NCBI GenBank assembly: GCA_003566455.1
Contig: PXDF01000015.1
Location: 1-64,000, forward strand
From: Desulfonatronovibrio sp.
GTDB lineage: Bacteria; Desulfobacterota; Desulfovibrionia; Desulfovibrionales; Desulfonatronovibrionaceae
Direction: 5' to 3'
Length of the DNA: 64,000 nucleotides
Under the pieces are notes generated by a model. That model searched no databases and was not told the origin of the DNA. It saw only the letters and a program-made list of their open reading frames with translations. Numbering within the stretch: position 1 is the first letter of the stretch; each line of letters begins with the position of its first letter. Below, in pieces: positions 1-9,794 of the stretch. The position numbers were made by a program, and so were the translations under genes.

Positions 1-388
1 CCAGGGAAACGAAAATAGCACAGATAAGGGCCACAACCCGCGCCGTGTTGGAGTAGTATCTGTCTCCGACAAAGTCGGGAACCGTAAATTTGCCGAACTT
101 TCGCAGATAAGGAGCCAGGAGAAGGGCCAGGAGAACATAACCCCCGGTCCATCCCATGAGATACACGGCTCCGCTGTAGCCCATAAAGGAAATCATGCCG
201 GCCATGGAGATGAATGAAGCGGCGCTCATCCAGTCGGCGGCCGTGGCCATGCCGTTGGCCAGGGGCGGTACGCTGGCCCCGGCAATGTAAAATCCCTTTG
301 TTTCCTTGACCCTGGATCTCCAGGCAATAAACAGGTACAGGCCAAAGGTCAAAATGACCATTATATAGGTCCAGGCTAATATAGACAT
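1..388 (-). CDS. Sodium:solute symporter, ActP/VC_2705-like (N-terminal part; runs off window edge)
   Basis: Reverse-strand reading from an ATG at 388 gives [64 protein letters not shown]..., typical of the SSS family; adjacent to a DUF4212 small subunit. Confidence 0.85.
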   Translation of the reverse strand, partial: MSILAWTYIMVILTFGLYLFIAWRSRVKETKGFYIAGASVPPLANGMATAADWMSAASFISMAGMISFMGYSGAVYLMGWTGGYVLLALLLAPYLRKFGKFTVPDFVGDRYYSNTARVVALICAIFVSL

Positions 389-441
389 TGTAAATCCCTC
401 CACGGAATTATCAGGATATTTTATGGTACTGAGGTTGATTA

Positions 442-696
442 CTATTGTTCATCAACATCATATTCTCGGTCCATTTTGTTCATCAGGAAGCAGTATACGA
501 ATATGAGGACTACAAATACATATATTGAACCCTGCTGGGCGAACCAGAAACCAACAGGGAAGCCTCCTACCCATATTGCATTCAGAGGTTTGGCCAGAAT
601 GATTCCCAAACCGTAAGACACCACAGCCCAGATTATCAGCAGGATAATGATCAGCCTCAGGTTTTTGGACCAGTACTTTTGTAAACTCTTTTCCAT
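442..696 (-). CDS. DUF4212 domain protein (small subunit of sodium/substrate symporter)
   Basis: 84 aa, two TM segments, Y-W-x-KNLR start and [10 protein letters not shown] end; immediately upstream of the SSS symporter on the same strand. Confidence 0.85.
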   Translation of the reverse strand: MEKSLQKYWSKNLRLIIILLIIWAVVSYGLGIILAKPLNAIWVGGFPVGFWFAQQGSIYVFVVLIFVYCFLMNKMDREYDVDEQ

Positions 697-735
697 GATT
701 CCCTCCTCAAAAAAAGGTTATATGTAAATCCGGCG

Positions 736-1485
736 CTAAAACATCCAGCGCCAGCTCCTCCCGGCCATATAAAGGTCCTTCAGGGTTCTGATGTTTCCGT
801 GCTTGAGTTTGTGCACCAGAAACAGGAATAGGTAGGCTGCCTGTATAGCGTCGTTCATGGCATTGTGCTCGGGAAAGACAGGCAGACCGTACTCTTCGCT
901 CAGGTCCTTGAGGTTGTAAGAGACAGAAAGGTTATAGCGTTCATAATAGTTGATCCATTGTTCCTCCCGATAAATCTTGGCCAGGCGCATGGTATCCAGG
1001 CATGGATTATAAAGGACCCCGCCCAGGTTATTCCTGAGTTCCCTGTTGATGAATGCCATGTCCAGGCCGATATTGTGTCCGATGATCAGAGAATTTCCTA
1101 TATAATCAAGCAAGTCAGGAAGAATGCTTGCTATGGGAGGAGATTGTCTGGCCTGTCCCGGTGAGATTCTATGAATAAGAGTGCTCAATTTGGGTACTTC
1201 CTGACAGGGACAGATATTTGAATAAAAGTTGCTTTCGAGATCAATGCGAAGGTTTTGAATTTTCACTGCCCCTACGGATACTATTTCGTCTTTTTTCTCA
1301 TTTAGTCCGGTAAGTTCTGTATCCAGAACCACGAAGTCGTAATCATCCAGAGGCAGGTCCTGATTGAAAGTGCTGAATTGATCCCTGCTTTTGGACAGGA
1401 CAGGGTGTCTTGGTTTTTTCCGCGACAGGTTGAAAAGCCACATGGAATTAAGGAAAAATAACGGCGATATTGCAGAATTTATCAT
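736..1485 (-). CDS. 3'-5' exonuclease, DnaQ/PolIII epsilon-like
   Basis: DFVVLDTELTGLN (ExoI-like D-x-E), IGHNIGLDMAFINREL (ExoII) and EHNAMNDAIQAAYLF (ExoIII, H-x4-D). Confidence 0.85.
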   Translation of the reverse strand: MINSAISPLFFLNSMWLFNLSRKKPRHPVLSKSRDQFSTFNQDLPLDDYDFVVLDTELTGLNEKKDEIVSVGAVKIQNLRIDLESNFYSNICPCQEVPKLSTLIHRISPGQARQSPPIASILPDLLDYIGNSLIIGHNIGLDMAFINRELRNNLGGVLYNPCLDTMRLAKIYREEQWINYYERYNLSVSYNLKDLSEEYGLPVFPEHNAMNDAIQAAYLFLFLVHKLKHGNIRTLKDLYMAGRSWRWMF

Positions 1486-1486
1486 G

Positions 1487-3424
1487 TTAAGCGATATTGA
1501 GTTTAAATGTTTCTTTAAGAAAACCCTGAAGATTGCTGATCACGGAGAAAGCTCCCTTCAAGGTTTGTTTTTCCAGGTCGCTCAATTCAGCCGGGTTTAT
1601 AAAATTATGCGGGGATTCTCCTGCCTCCATAAGTTTAAGTTGATTGAGAAACCTGAGCTGCATCTGAAATTCGTAGGATTCTTTGGCCTTCGTATACAAG
1701 TCTTCAGGCATATGCCCGCCTTGTTGTAAAAGCTCCATACGTCCCATGGTGTTGGTCTCATCTATTCCATGCCTTAAGGCCATGACCCTGGCGAAGTCCC
1801 AGAAAGGAACAAGCCCCCTGGCTTTTAGATCGAGGCGGTTTTTGTGCTCACCATCTCTGTCAACGATGAAGTTCTTGAAAAAACTCAGAGGAGGCTTGGT
1901 TTTTAAGCAGTCCTGAGCCAGGTAGCGCAGAATAAGATCCTTTCCTCTTACCAGGCTGTTGAGGTGATCTCTGAGTTTGAAACCCAGTTCAACATGTCCG
2001 TAAGATGGGCGGAAATCGAAATAAATGGTAGAATTGAGAACTTCTTCAGGCTCAGGAACATTGATCCATCTTTCAAAATATTTCTTCCAAACTGACAAGG
2101 GTTGGTTCCATTTGGGGTTTGAGGCCATATTCCCGCCCTGACATGGAGGATAACCACATTTTACAAGATGGTTGATAGCCTCTTGACCGAACATCCTGAA
2201 ATATTTCTGGGCTGCTTCCTTTTCCTTTTCATCTTTGGGATCCTGGTAAATAAGGGCATTGTCCAGATCAGTTCTGAATGTCTGCTCTTTTCGTCCTTCG
2301 CTTCCCATGACCACCCAGCAGAAAGGCACTGGCGGAGGGCCTAATTCTTCCTGCATCAGGGTCAGAATCCGGTCCAGAATAAGGTCATTCAAAACAGTGA
2401 TCATTCTTGTGATGTTATTGGCCTTGGCGCCTTCTTCAATCAGAGGTCTCACCACCAGGGGGATACGCATGGAGAGTTCGTAGAGCCTTTCAATACTGTG
2501 CTGGTTCATGATTTCTTTAAACAGGTAGACTGGAGACTCTCCCTGGATCACGAGGATATCATGGCTTGTTATCACTCCAATAACCCTGCCTTCATACTCT
2601 ACGGCCAGATGGTGAATCTGCTTGCTCATCATGCTTAGAAGGGCGTCAAAGCAGACTTTGTTGGCGGAGATTGTTTCCACGGGACTGGACATTATTTTTT
2701 CCACTGGAGTGGAATACGGCAAACCGCTGGCAACAACTTTTGAGCGTAAATCCTTATCAGTAATAATGCCTGAGATCTTTCCGTATTCATTTTTGATGAG
2801 CAGAGAACCGATACCCAGGTTTGACATACGCTGAGCAGCGTTTTGAATGGTCTCCACAGGAGTGACTACTTCCGGTTTTTTTCTGATAATATCATTAACT
2901 TTTACCGTAAAAAGATACAGGGCTCCTTCGGTTTTGGGGGTCAGCTTTTCTTTCCTGAGCTCGGAAAATGACTTTTTGATGTAATTTTCTGAGAAAGTTT
3001 TCAGATAGTATTGGGAAAACCCTGGATGCGTGTTCAACAGTTCAACAAAAGATTTTTTGGTGAACAGAAAACAGAAGGTATCTTCAATTGCTTCAACTGT
3101 CAGGCTTGATTTGGCGTTGCGAATAATGGCCAGGGCTCCGAACACTGAGCCTTCTCCCCGATAATCTTTAAGGGTAATCTGGCCTGACTCGTCCTGCAGG
3201 TAGAGTTTGACTCCGCCTTTTTGAATCAGGTAGATATGCTTGACCTCGCTGACGTCCTGAATCAATATTTTCACCCCTTTGGGATAAAAATCAATGGTGG
3301 CGTGCTTGGCCAGGTTTTCCAGGGTGTTACGATCCAGTTCATTAAAAGGAAGGGTTTTTTCCAGAAACTGGGTGACAACTGCAGAGTCCAGAGCGTGTGC
3401 GTTTGATTTTTTTGATGCAAACAT
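1487..3424 (-). CDS. Cyclic nucleotide-binding/CBS/DUF294 nucleotidyltransferase-like signalling protein
   Basis: N-terminal cNMP-binding fold, paired CBS repeats (GIGSLLIKNEYGKISGIITDKDLR...), C-terminal GSEGRKEQTFRTDLDNALIY nucleotidyltransferase motif. Confidence 0.85.
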   Translation of the reverse strand: MFASKKSNAHALDSAVVTQFLEKTLPFNELDRNTLENLAKHATIDFYPKGVKILIQDVSEVKHIYLIQKGGVKLYLQDESGQITLKDYRGEGSVFGALAIIRNAKSSLTVEAIEDTFCFLFTKKSFVELLNTHPGFSQYYLKTFSENYIKKSFSELRKEKLTPKTEGALYLFTVKVNDIIRKKPEVVTPVETIQNAAQRMSNLGIGSLLIKNEYGKISGIITDKDLRSKVVASGLPYSTPVEKIMSSPVETISANKVCFDALLSMMSKQIHHLAVEYEGRVIGVITSHDILVIQGESPVYLFKEIMNQHSIERLYELSMRIPLVVRPLIEEGAKANNITRMITVLNDLILDRILTLMQEELGPPPVPFCWVVMGSEGRKEQTFRTDLDNALIYQDPKDEKEKEAAQKYFRMFGQEAINHLVKCGYPPCQGGNMASNPKWNQPLSVWKKYFERWINVPEPEEVLNSTIYFDFRPSYGHVELGFKLRDHLNSLVRGKDLILRYLAQDCLKTKPPLSFFKNFIVDRDGEHKNRLDLKARGLVPFWDFARVMALRHGIDETNTMGRMELLQQGGHMPEDLYTKAKESYEFQMQLRFLNQLKLMEAGESPHNFINPAELSDLEKQTLKGAFSVISNLQGFLKETFKLNIA

Positions 3425-3623
3425 GTCCTTTAATCCGTTATGGTTGCTGAGTTTGTTATTTGTATGAAATGATCAGTACAATGAAAAAAACAGTCACGCA
3501 TCCTATTTTAGACCAGCGGTCAAAATTCAAAGTTCAAAATTTTACCTGTTTACAGCCTTCATTTACAAACGCTATATGACCATTTAACCGATAAAATGAC
3601 CGTTTGAGGGTGAGATTTAAAAA

Positions 3624-4772
3624 ATGAAAAAATTATTTCTGGACCTTTCCCAGGGGATAAGCGGGGACATGTTTATTTCTGCACTGGCTGACGCCGGCGT
3701 TGATTTTAAAGGCCTGGAGCAGGGATTTAAGCGGGCCGGAGTTGACGTCAGGCTTGATATTTTTTCTGAAAACAGAAACGGTATTACCGGCAAGCTTGCC
3801 AGGGTATCCTCCAAAAATGATCAGCCTTTGAGAACTCTTGAGCATGTCCTGTCATTGATTCAAAGAATGGACTTTTCATCACAAGTGAAGCAAAAATCTG
3901 CCGAAGCCTTTCAAAGACTCGCGCAGGTGGAGGCACAGGTACACGGCGTTCACAAGGAGCAGATCCACTTTCATGAAATTGGAGCTGTTGATACACTGGT
4001 TGATATTGTCGGGGCTTTCTGGGGGCTGGAGAGACTTGAGGTGGGTGAAGTAACCTCTACACCCATGCCCTGGTTCAGCGGAGAAATTGAGATTTCTCAT
4101 GGCAAGGTTCCTCTGCCTGCCCCTGCTACCGCGATATTAATGCAGGGTAAAAAAATTAGTCCGTCAGATTATGACTGGGAGATCATCACCCCAACCGGCG
4201 CTCTTATTGTGGATCAGCTGGTTTCAGTTTTTGAAAACGGCTTTCATGGAAGGCTAGTGCGTGGTGGACTCGGTTTTGGAAATATTGAAAAAGGATTTAA
4301 TGGTCTCAGGGTTTTTTTATGGCAGGATGAACATGATGGTAATTATTTTCAGGACATGGTCTGGCTGCTGGAATCAAACATAGATCATTTAACCGGTGAG
4401 GAGCTTGGCACCTTTTTCCAGAAAATCATGGAGGCTGGCGCATTGGACGTAATATTTCTACATGGAATTATGAAAAAGAACAGGCCTGGAGGGCAAATTC
4501 AGGTCTTGTGTCATGATGAGGATTTTGTCCGGGTACGCGAGGAATTTTTTAAGCACACCCTTACTCTTGGCATGAGGGTTTCCAAAATTTCCAGGAACAT
4601 TCTGCCCAGAAAAGAATGTCATGTTTGCCTGGAAGGTGAGCAGGTCAAAGCCAAGGAAGCTAGATTTTCCGGGAAAGCATACTGCAGGCCCGAAATTGAA
4701 GATCTGGACAGGCTGGCTGCGGATAAGGGCCTGTCCCTGGCGGAGATGAGGTTGAAAAAAAATCAGCCATAG
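3624..4772 (+). CDS. larC: Nickel pincer cofactor biosynthesis protein LarC (single uninterrupted ORF)
   Basis: MKKLFLDLSQGISGDMFISALADAG, IHFHEIGAVDTLVDIVGA, PTPAPATA-like and EITPTGA motifs characteristic of LarC (DUF111). Confidence 0.85.
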   Translation: MKKLFLDLSQGISGDMFISALADAGVDFKGLEQGFKRAGVDVRLDIFSENRNGITGKLARVSSKNDQPLRTLEHVLSLIQRMDFSSQVKQKSAEAFQRLAQVEAQVHGVHKEQIHFHEIGAVDTLVDIVGAFWGLERLEVGEVTSTPMPWFSGEIEISHGKVPLPAPATAILMQGKKISPSDYDWEIITPTGALIVDQLVSVFENGFHGRLVRGGLGFGNIEKGFNGLRVFLWQDEHDGNYFQDMVWLLESNIDHLTGEELGTFFQKIMEAGALDVIFLHGIMKKNRPGGQIQVLCHDEDFVRVREEFFKHTLTLGMRVSKISRNILPRKECHVCLEGEQVKAKEARFSGKAYCRPEIEDLDRLAADKGLSLAEMRLKKNQP

Positions 4773-5003
4773 GTTTTAAGTACAGCCAATATAAAATTAC
4801 TCCAGCATAAAAAGCTGGCCCGGCAAGATGTCTGTGTTTATCTTAAATGCGTTTATTTAGATGAGCACCACTGATTTTTATTGTTGAAACAGTCATTGTC
4901 CCAGGACTTGCCTCGATCATAATCGGCATATAACATGCTTTCTGTCAGCCGCACAAATTCGGGGTAATTTTTTATCCATCATCTTTAATTGAGGTTTTAT
5001 CAT

Positions 5004-5219
5004 ATGGCTGCCAAACATGCTGATTTTGAGAAAAAAATGCAGAAACTGGAAAAGATCGTTCAGGATCTTGAAAAAGGGGACCTTTCCCTTGAAAAGGGAG
5101 TTAAGCTGTTTAAAGAAGGCCTTGAGCTGACCAAATCATGCAGGGAGCAGCTCGAAAAAGCAAAACACGAACTATCAATATTTAAGGAATCCCACGGAGA
5201 TGAAATCGTTGAATCCTGA
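5004..5219 (+). CDS. xseB: Exodeoxyribonuclease VII small subunit
   Basis: MAAKHADFEKKMQKLEKIVQDLEKGDLSLEKGVKLFKEGLELTKSCREQLEKAKHEL; ATG at 5004 preferred over the ORF-track start at 4989. Confidence 0.92.
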   Translation: MAAKHADFEKKMQKLEKIVQDLEKGDLSLEKGVKLFKEGLELTKSCREQLEKAKHELSIFKESHGDEIVES

Positions 5220-6114
5220 GCATCATAATTTTCAAAGCCATCTCAAGAAGCTTTCCGGATTGGTGGAAGACCGTCTTTCTGTTTGTTTTTCCGGGTTAAG
5301 CGTGCCTGCAGAACTTTACGAGTCCATGTCGTACAGTCTACTGGCGGGAGGAAAAAGAATCAGGCCTGTCCTTTTTCTTTCCTGGGCCGAAATGCTTGGG
5401 ACTGAGCCGGATAAGATCCTTGATTTTGCGTGCGGAATTGAAATGATACACACCTACTCCCTGGTCCACGATGATTTGCCGGCCATGGATGACGATGAAC
5501 TCAGAAGAGGCAGGCCCACGAATCATAAGGTTTTTGGTGAAGCCTTGGCTATTCTGGCGGGTGACGGTCTGCTTACCCATGCTTTTCATATGATGGCCTG
5601 CACAGATCTTCCAGCTGCTGATGTTCTGGCCGCCTGTGCGGAAATTTCCAGAGCCGCGGGTCCGGCAGGCATGGTTGGCGGGCAGGTTGTGGATATTATG
5701 GCCACCAGAAGTAATAAAATGGATTTGGATTCATTGAAGAAAATGCACAGCATGAAGACCGGCGCCCTGATTCGTTCCTCCTGCGTTTCCGGGGCCTTGC
5801 TGGCAAAGTCAAGAGGAGCAGGGAAGATTGACGCGGCAAATGCTGTTTCCTTTGGAGAATCAATTGGTCTGGCCTTTCAGATCGTTGATGATATCCTGGA
5901 TGTTATTGGAGACGAGAAATCTTTGGGTAAACAGGTTGGCAGTGATGAATCAAGGGACAAGGCAACTTATCCAAGATTTTTCGGGCTTGAAGCCAGTAAG
6001 AAACTGGCCCAGGAAAGCGTTGACAGGGCTAAAAAAAGTCTTGCCCCATACCATGGCAAAGAAAAGAATTTTTTAATGGATCTTTCACAGTATGTAGTTG
6101 ACAGGGTATGCTGA
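5200..6114 (+). CDS. ispA: Polyprenyl (farnesyl) diphosphate synthase
   Basis: GGKRIRPVL, HTYSLVHDDLPAMDDDELRRGRPTNH (first Asp-rich motif), QIVDDILDVIGD (second Asp-rich motif); overlaps the xseB end. Confidence 0.93.
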   Translation: MKSLNPEHHNFQSHLKKLSGLVEDRLSVCFSGLSVPAELYESMSYSLLAGGKRIRPVLFLSWAEMLGTEPDKILDFACGIEMIHTYSLVHDDLPAMDDDELRRGRPTNHKVFGEALAILAGDGLLTHAFHMMACTDLPAADVLAACAEISRAAGPAGMVGGQVVDIMATRSNKMDLDSLKKMHSMKTGALIRSSCVSGALLAKSRGAGKIDAANAVSFGESIGLAFQIVDDILDVIGDEKSLGKQVGSDESRDKATYPRFFGLEASKKLAQESVDRAKKSLAPYHGKEKNFLMDLSQYVVDRVC

Positions 6115-6133
6115 GTTTCAGCTGAAGCCGGAA

Positions 6134-6766
6134 ATGAATAAAGAGAAATTGGCGTTAGAGGTCATTGCAAGGCTCAAGCTCAGGTATCCTGCGGTAAAGA
6201 CAGCCCTCTACTGGGAAAATCCCTGGCAGTTGCTTGTGGCCACGGTATTGTCCGCCCAATGCACTGATAAGCAGGTCAATAAAATAACCCCTGTTTTTTT
6301 TCAAAAATGGCCTACCCCTTTTGACCTGGCTGAAAGTTCCATTGAAGATGTTGCCCAGGTAATCCGCCCAACCGGGTTTTACAGAAATAAATCAAAAAAC
6401 CTGGTAGCGGCTGCCGGCGTCATTGTGTCAAGATTTAACGGCAAAGTTCCGGACAGGATGCTGGACCTTCTTGAATTGCCGGGAGTTGCCAGAAAAACCG
6501 CCAATATAATTCTGTCCAATGCCTTTGAAATCAACGAAGGCATTGCGGTGGACACCCACGTTAGAAGAATTTCCTTCAGACTGGGTCTTTCCCAGTCCAA
6601 GGATCCTGCAATCATTGAAAAAGATCTGATGCCTCTTTTCCCTGTTGATGAATGGAACAATATAAACCATCTGCTTGTTTTTTTTGGACGTGATATCTGC
6701 AAAGCAAGAAGACCGGGATGCTTCAGGTGTGAATTAAATGATATCTGCCTTAGAAAAGGGATATAA
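6134..6766 (+). CDS. nth: Endonuclease III
   Basis: LVATVLSAQCTDKQVNK, LPGVARKTANIIL helix-hairpin-helix, VDTHVRRIS, C-terminal C-x6-C-x2-C-x5-C Fe-S loop; ATG at 6134 preferred over the TTG at 6098. Confidence 0.92.
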   Translation: MNKEKLALEVIARLKLRYPAVKTALYWENPWQLLVATVLSAQCTDKQVNKITPVFFQKWPTPFDLAESSIEDVAQVIRPTGFYRNKSKNLVAAAGVIVSRFNGKVPDRMLDLLELPGVARKTANIILSNAFEINEGIAVDTHVRRISFRLGLSQSKDPAIIEKDLMPLFPVDEWNNINHLLVFFGRDICKARRPGCFRCELNDICLRKGI

Positions 6767-6775
6767 AATAAGCAA

Positions 6776-9526
6776 ATGAAAGAATACATAGCTATTTCAG
6801 GAGCTAACCATCATAATTTAAAATCGATCTCTTTGAACATTCCCCGCCACAAGCTGGTGGTTATTTGTGGTCCTTCAGGATCAGGAAAGTCGACCCTGGC
6901 CTTTGACATAATATACGCGGAAGGTCAGAGACGTTATGTGGAGTCCCTTTCAGTCTATGCAAGGCAGTTTCTGCCACAGATGGACAAACCTCAGGTGGAA
7001 AAGATTGAAGGCCTTTCTCCGGCCATTTCCATTGAACAGCATACCTTGTCCAGGAACCCCCGATCAACTGTGGGTACGGTCACTGAAGTTTATGACTTTC
7101 TCCGGGTTTTTTTCGCCAGACTTGGCCGCGTTGTCTGTCCCAGTTGCTTCAGGCAAGTGAGTGCCCAGACCTCTTCACAGATCATTGACAATATAATGAG
7201 CATGGAAACCTGGACAAAATTCATGATTTTAAGTCCTCTTATTGAAAATAAAAAAGGCTCACATTCTGATCTTTTAAAAAAGCTGAAAGCTCAGGGTTTT
7301 GCCCGGGTAAGAATAAATAATGACATTCAGTCCCTGGAGCCTGTTCCAGTTCTGGATAAAAATAAGCGTCACAGCATTGAACTGGTGGTAGACAGGCTGG
7401 TGCTCAAACCGGAAATTCGCAAGAGGTTATCGGATTCCGTAGAGCTGGCCTTGAGCTTTGGGAATGGAATGCTGGTGATATCAGTTGTCAATGGGGGGGA
7501 TGTTTTCTTCAGTACTGAGGCGGTTTGTCAAACATGCAAAATATCGCTGCCCAGACCAAGTCCTCAGCTTTTTTCATTCAACAGTCCTCAGGGTGCCTGT
7601 AGAGAGTGTTCAGGAATTGGCAGTGTTGATTATTTTGAGCCTGAACTTATTGCCCCGAATAAGGGCTTGAGCCTCAGTCAAGGCGCGGTTATTCCATGGA
7701 AAAATCCAAAAGTATTGGCAAGATACTTGAATGATTTGAGAAGACTTGGACAAAAATTCGGATTCAATGAGGAAACCAGGCTTTCAGAGTATAAGCCTGA
7801 AGCTTTGGAAGCATTGTTTCAAGGGGACAGGGACATGGGTTTTGAAGGAGTCCTGGCCCTTCTTGAACAGGGATACGGTTTTGGCCATATCTGGAGGGAT
7901 GAATTGTCCAGATTCAGGCAGTCCCGTCCCTGTCCGGCCTGCAAGGGAGCAAGGCTGAGACCGGAAGCATTGTCTGTATACGTGAAGGACTTGAATATCT
8001 GGGAATTTACCAGCCTGTCCATTGTCAGGGCACTGGAATGGCTGGAGTCCCATGAGTTCAACGAGTTAAGACAAAAAATCGCTGGTCCCCTGATTCTGGA
8101 ACTGAGCCACAGGTTGAGATTTCTTGTAAATGTTGGCCTAGATTATATCAGTCTTTCCAGAAACATGTCTACTCTTTCAGGTGGAGAAGCACAGAGAATA
8201 AGGCTGGCCGGGCAATTAGGGACAGGACTGGTCGGGGTCACCTATGTTCTTGATGAGCCCAGCATAGGACTGCATCCAAAGGATAACAGCAGACTCATAA
8301 ATACATTGCGGCAACTCCAGGAAAGGGGCAATACGGTTCTTGTGGTGGAACATGACGAGGCCACAATAAAGTCTGCTGATCATGTTCTGGAACTTGGCCC
8401 CGGGTCAGGCGCACTGGGGGGCGAAATAGTGTTTCAGGGAGAAGTGGATGATCTGTTAAAATCAGAGAACTCCCTGACAGGAAAATATCTACGGAGGGAA
8501 CTCACAATCTCCAGGCCGGAAAAAAGGCGTGGGGCAAATAAATACATAGTGTTAAATGGGGTAAGGACAAATAATCTTAAAGATATAGATTTCAAGATGC
8601 CCCTGAATAGTCTGGTTGTGGTGACCGGGGTCTCAGGTTCAGGAAAAAGCTCGCTGGTTGTGGACTCACTTTACAAACACCTGGCCTTGGCCAGGGGGTT
8701 CAAGGTTGACAACCCCGGTGTGATCAGGGGCATTGAAGGGGCCGAGGTTGTGGAGAAGATCATTTCCATTGACCAGTCTCCAATAGGGAGAACCCCAAGG
8801 TCCAATCCAGCCACTTATACCAAGGTTTTTGACGAAATCAGAAAGATTTTCGCACAGACCGTTGAGTCAAAAAAGCGTGGCTACAAACCGGGAAGGTTCA
8901 GTTTCAATGTTCGCGGCGGACGCTGTGAGTCCTGCCGAGGGGATGGACAGATTCAGGTTGAGATGCACTTTTTGCCGGATGTATACGTAACATGTGAAGT
9001 CTGCGATGGTAAAAGATATAATAGGGAAACCCTTGATGTTGAATACAAGGGTTTGAACATTTCCCAGGTTCTGGATATGTCTGTTTGTCAGGCCAGGAAG
9101 TTTTTTTCCAGCTACTCCATGCTTGATAGAAAGCTTGGCATCCTGGAAGAGGTTGGTCTGGGCTATTTGAGGCTTGGACAGCCAGCCACGACACTGTCAG
9201 GAGGAGAAGCTCAAAGGATTAAGATCTCCAGAGAGCTGAGCAAGAAAAGTCTTCCGGGTGCCTTATATATCCTGGATGAGCCCACCACAGGCCTGCACAC
9301 CCATGAGGTAGGAAAGCTCATCCAGGTCTTGAATAAGCTGGTGGACCGAGGAGCCAGTATTGTTGTTATTGAACACAATCTTGATGTGGTGTCAGCAGCT
9401 GATTTTGTTGTTGATCTTGGGCCGGGCGGCGGAGAAAACGGCGGTAAAATTGTGGCCATGGGAACTCCAGAAGAGATTGTGGAAAACCCAGAATCCATAA
9501 CCGGAAAATATTTGAGATTGATTTAA
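6776..9526 (+). CDS. uvrA: Excinuclease ABC subunit A
   Basis: Two ABC ATPase modules (GPSGSGKSTLAFD, GVSGSGKSSLVVD), TLSGGEAQRI twice, zinc-finger Cys pairs. Confidence 0.97.
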   Translation: MKEYIAISGANHHNLKSISLNIPRHKLVVICGPSGSGKSTLAFDIIYAEGQRRYVESLSVYARQFLPQMDKPQVEKIEGLSPAISIEQHTLSRNPRSTVGTVTEVYDFLRVFFARLGRVVCPSCFRQVSAQTSSQIIDNIMSMETWTKFMILSPLIENKKGSHSDLLKKLKAQGFARVRINNDIQSLEPVPVLDKNKRHSIELVVDRLVLKPEIRKRLSDSVELALSFGNGMLVISVVNGGDVFFSTEAVCQTCKISLPRPSPQLFSFNSPQGACRECSGIGSVDYFEPELIAPNKGLSLSQGAVIPWKNPKVLARYLNDLRRLGQKFGFNEETRLSEYKPEALEALFQGDRDMGFEGVLALLEQGYGFGHIWRDELSRFRQSRPCPACKGARLRPEALSVYVKDLNIWEFTSLSIVRALEWLESHEFNELRQKIAGPLILELSHRLRFLVNVGLDYISLSRNMSTLSGGEAQRIRLAGQLGTGLVGVTYVLDEPSIGLHPKDNSRLINTLRQLQERGNTVLVVEHDEATIKSADHVLELGPGSGALGGEIVFQGEVDDLLKSENSLTGKYLRRELTISRPEKRRGANKYIVLNGVRTNNLKDIDFKMPLNSLVVVTGVSGSGKSSLVVDSLYKHLALARGFKVDNPGVIRGIEGAEVVEKIISIDQSPIGRTPRSNPATYTKVFDEIRKIFAQTVESKKRGYKPGRFSFNVRGGRCESCRGDGQIQVEMHFLPDVYVTCEVCDGKRYNRETLDVEYKGLNISQVLDMSVCQARKFFSSYSMLDRKLGILEEVGLGYLRLGQPATTLSGGEAQRIKISRELSKKSLPGALYILDEPTTGLHTHEVGKLIQVLNKLVDRGASIVVIEHNLDVVSAADFVVDLGPGGGENGGKIVAMGTPEEIVENPESITGKYLRLI

Positions 9527-9669
9527 AGTAATGGCCCAGGCCCTTTGAAGCAGGTAACATTGGACACTTTTTCCATATCTCTTGTTTTGTCCTGGCCGAA
9601 GTCAGTTTTTTTCAGAAAGCAGGAAAAAACGAGCCAAATTGGGCTAATATTCTTAAACTGCCCGATAAA

Positions 9670-9751
9670 CCTGTCATTGCAAGGGTGTCTGGAAGGATGA
9701 CAATCCCATTTCATCTGTCATAGATTGCTTAATTTTCCCCGCAATGACAGG
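9670..9751. repeat. Palindromic intergenic repeat (REP/MITE-like), complete copy
   Basis: Perfect 11-bp terminal inverted repeats CCTGTCATTGC ... GCAATGACAGG, 82 bp; same termini as 53293-53372. Confidence 0.75.
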
Positions 9752-9794
9752 TGGAAACCGCTCCACTCAGGAAAAGATAAATCTTAAATCAATC

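Noticed and set aside
4802-4818. CCAGC-ATAAAAA-GCTGG hairpin after larC as a terminator
   Set aside because: Only 5 bp of stem and no following T-tract; too weak to call.
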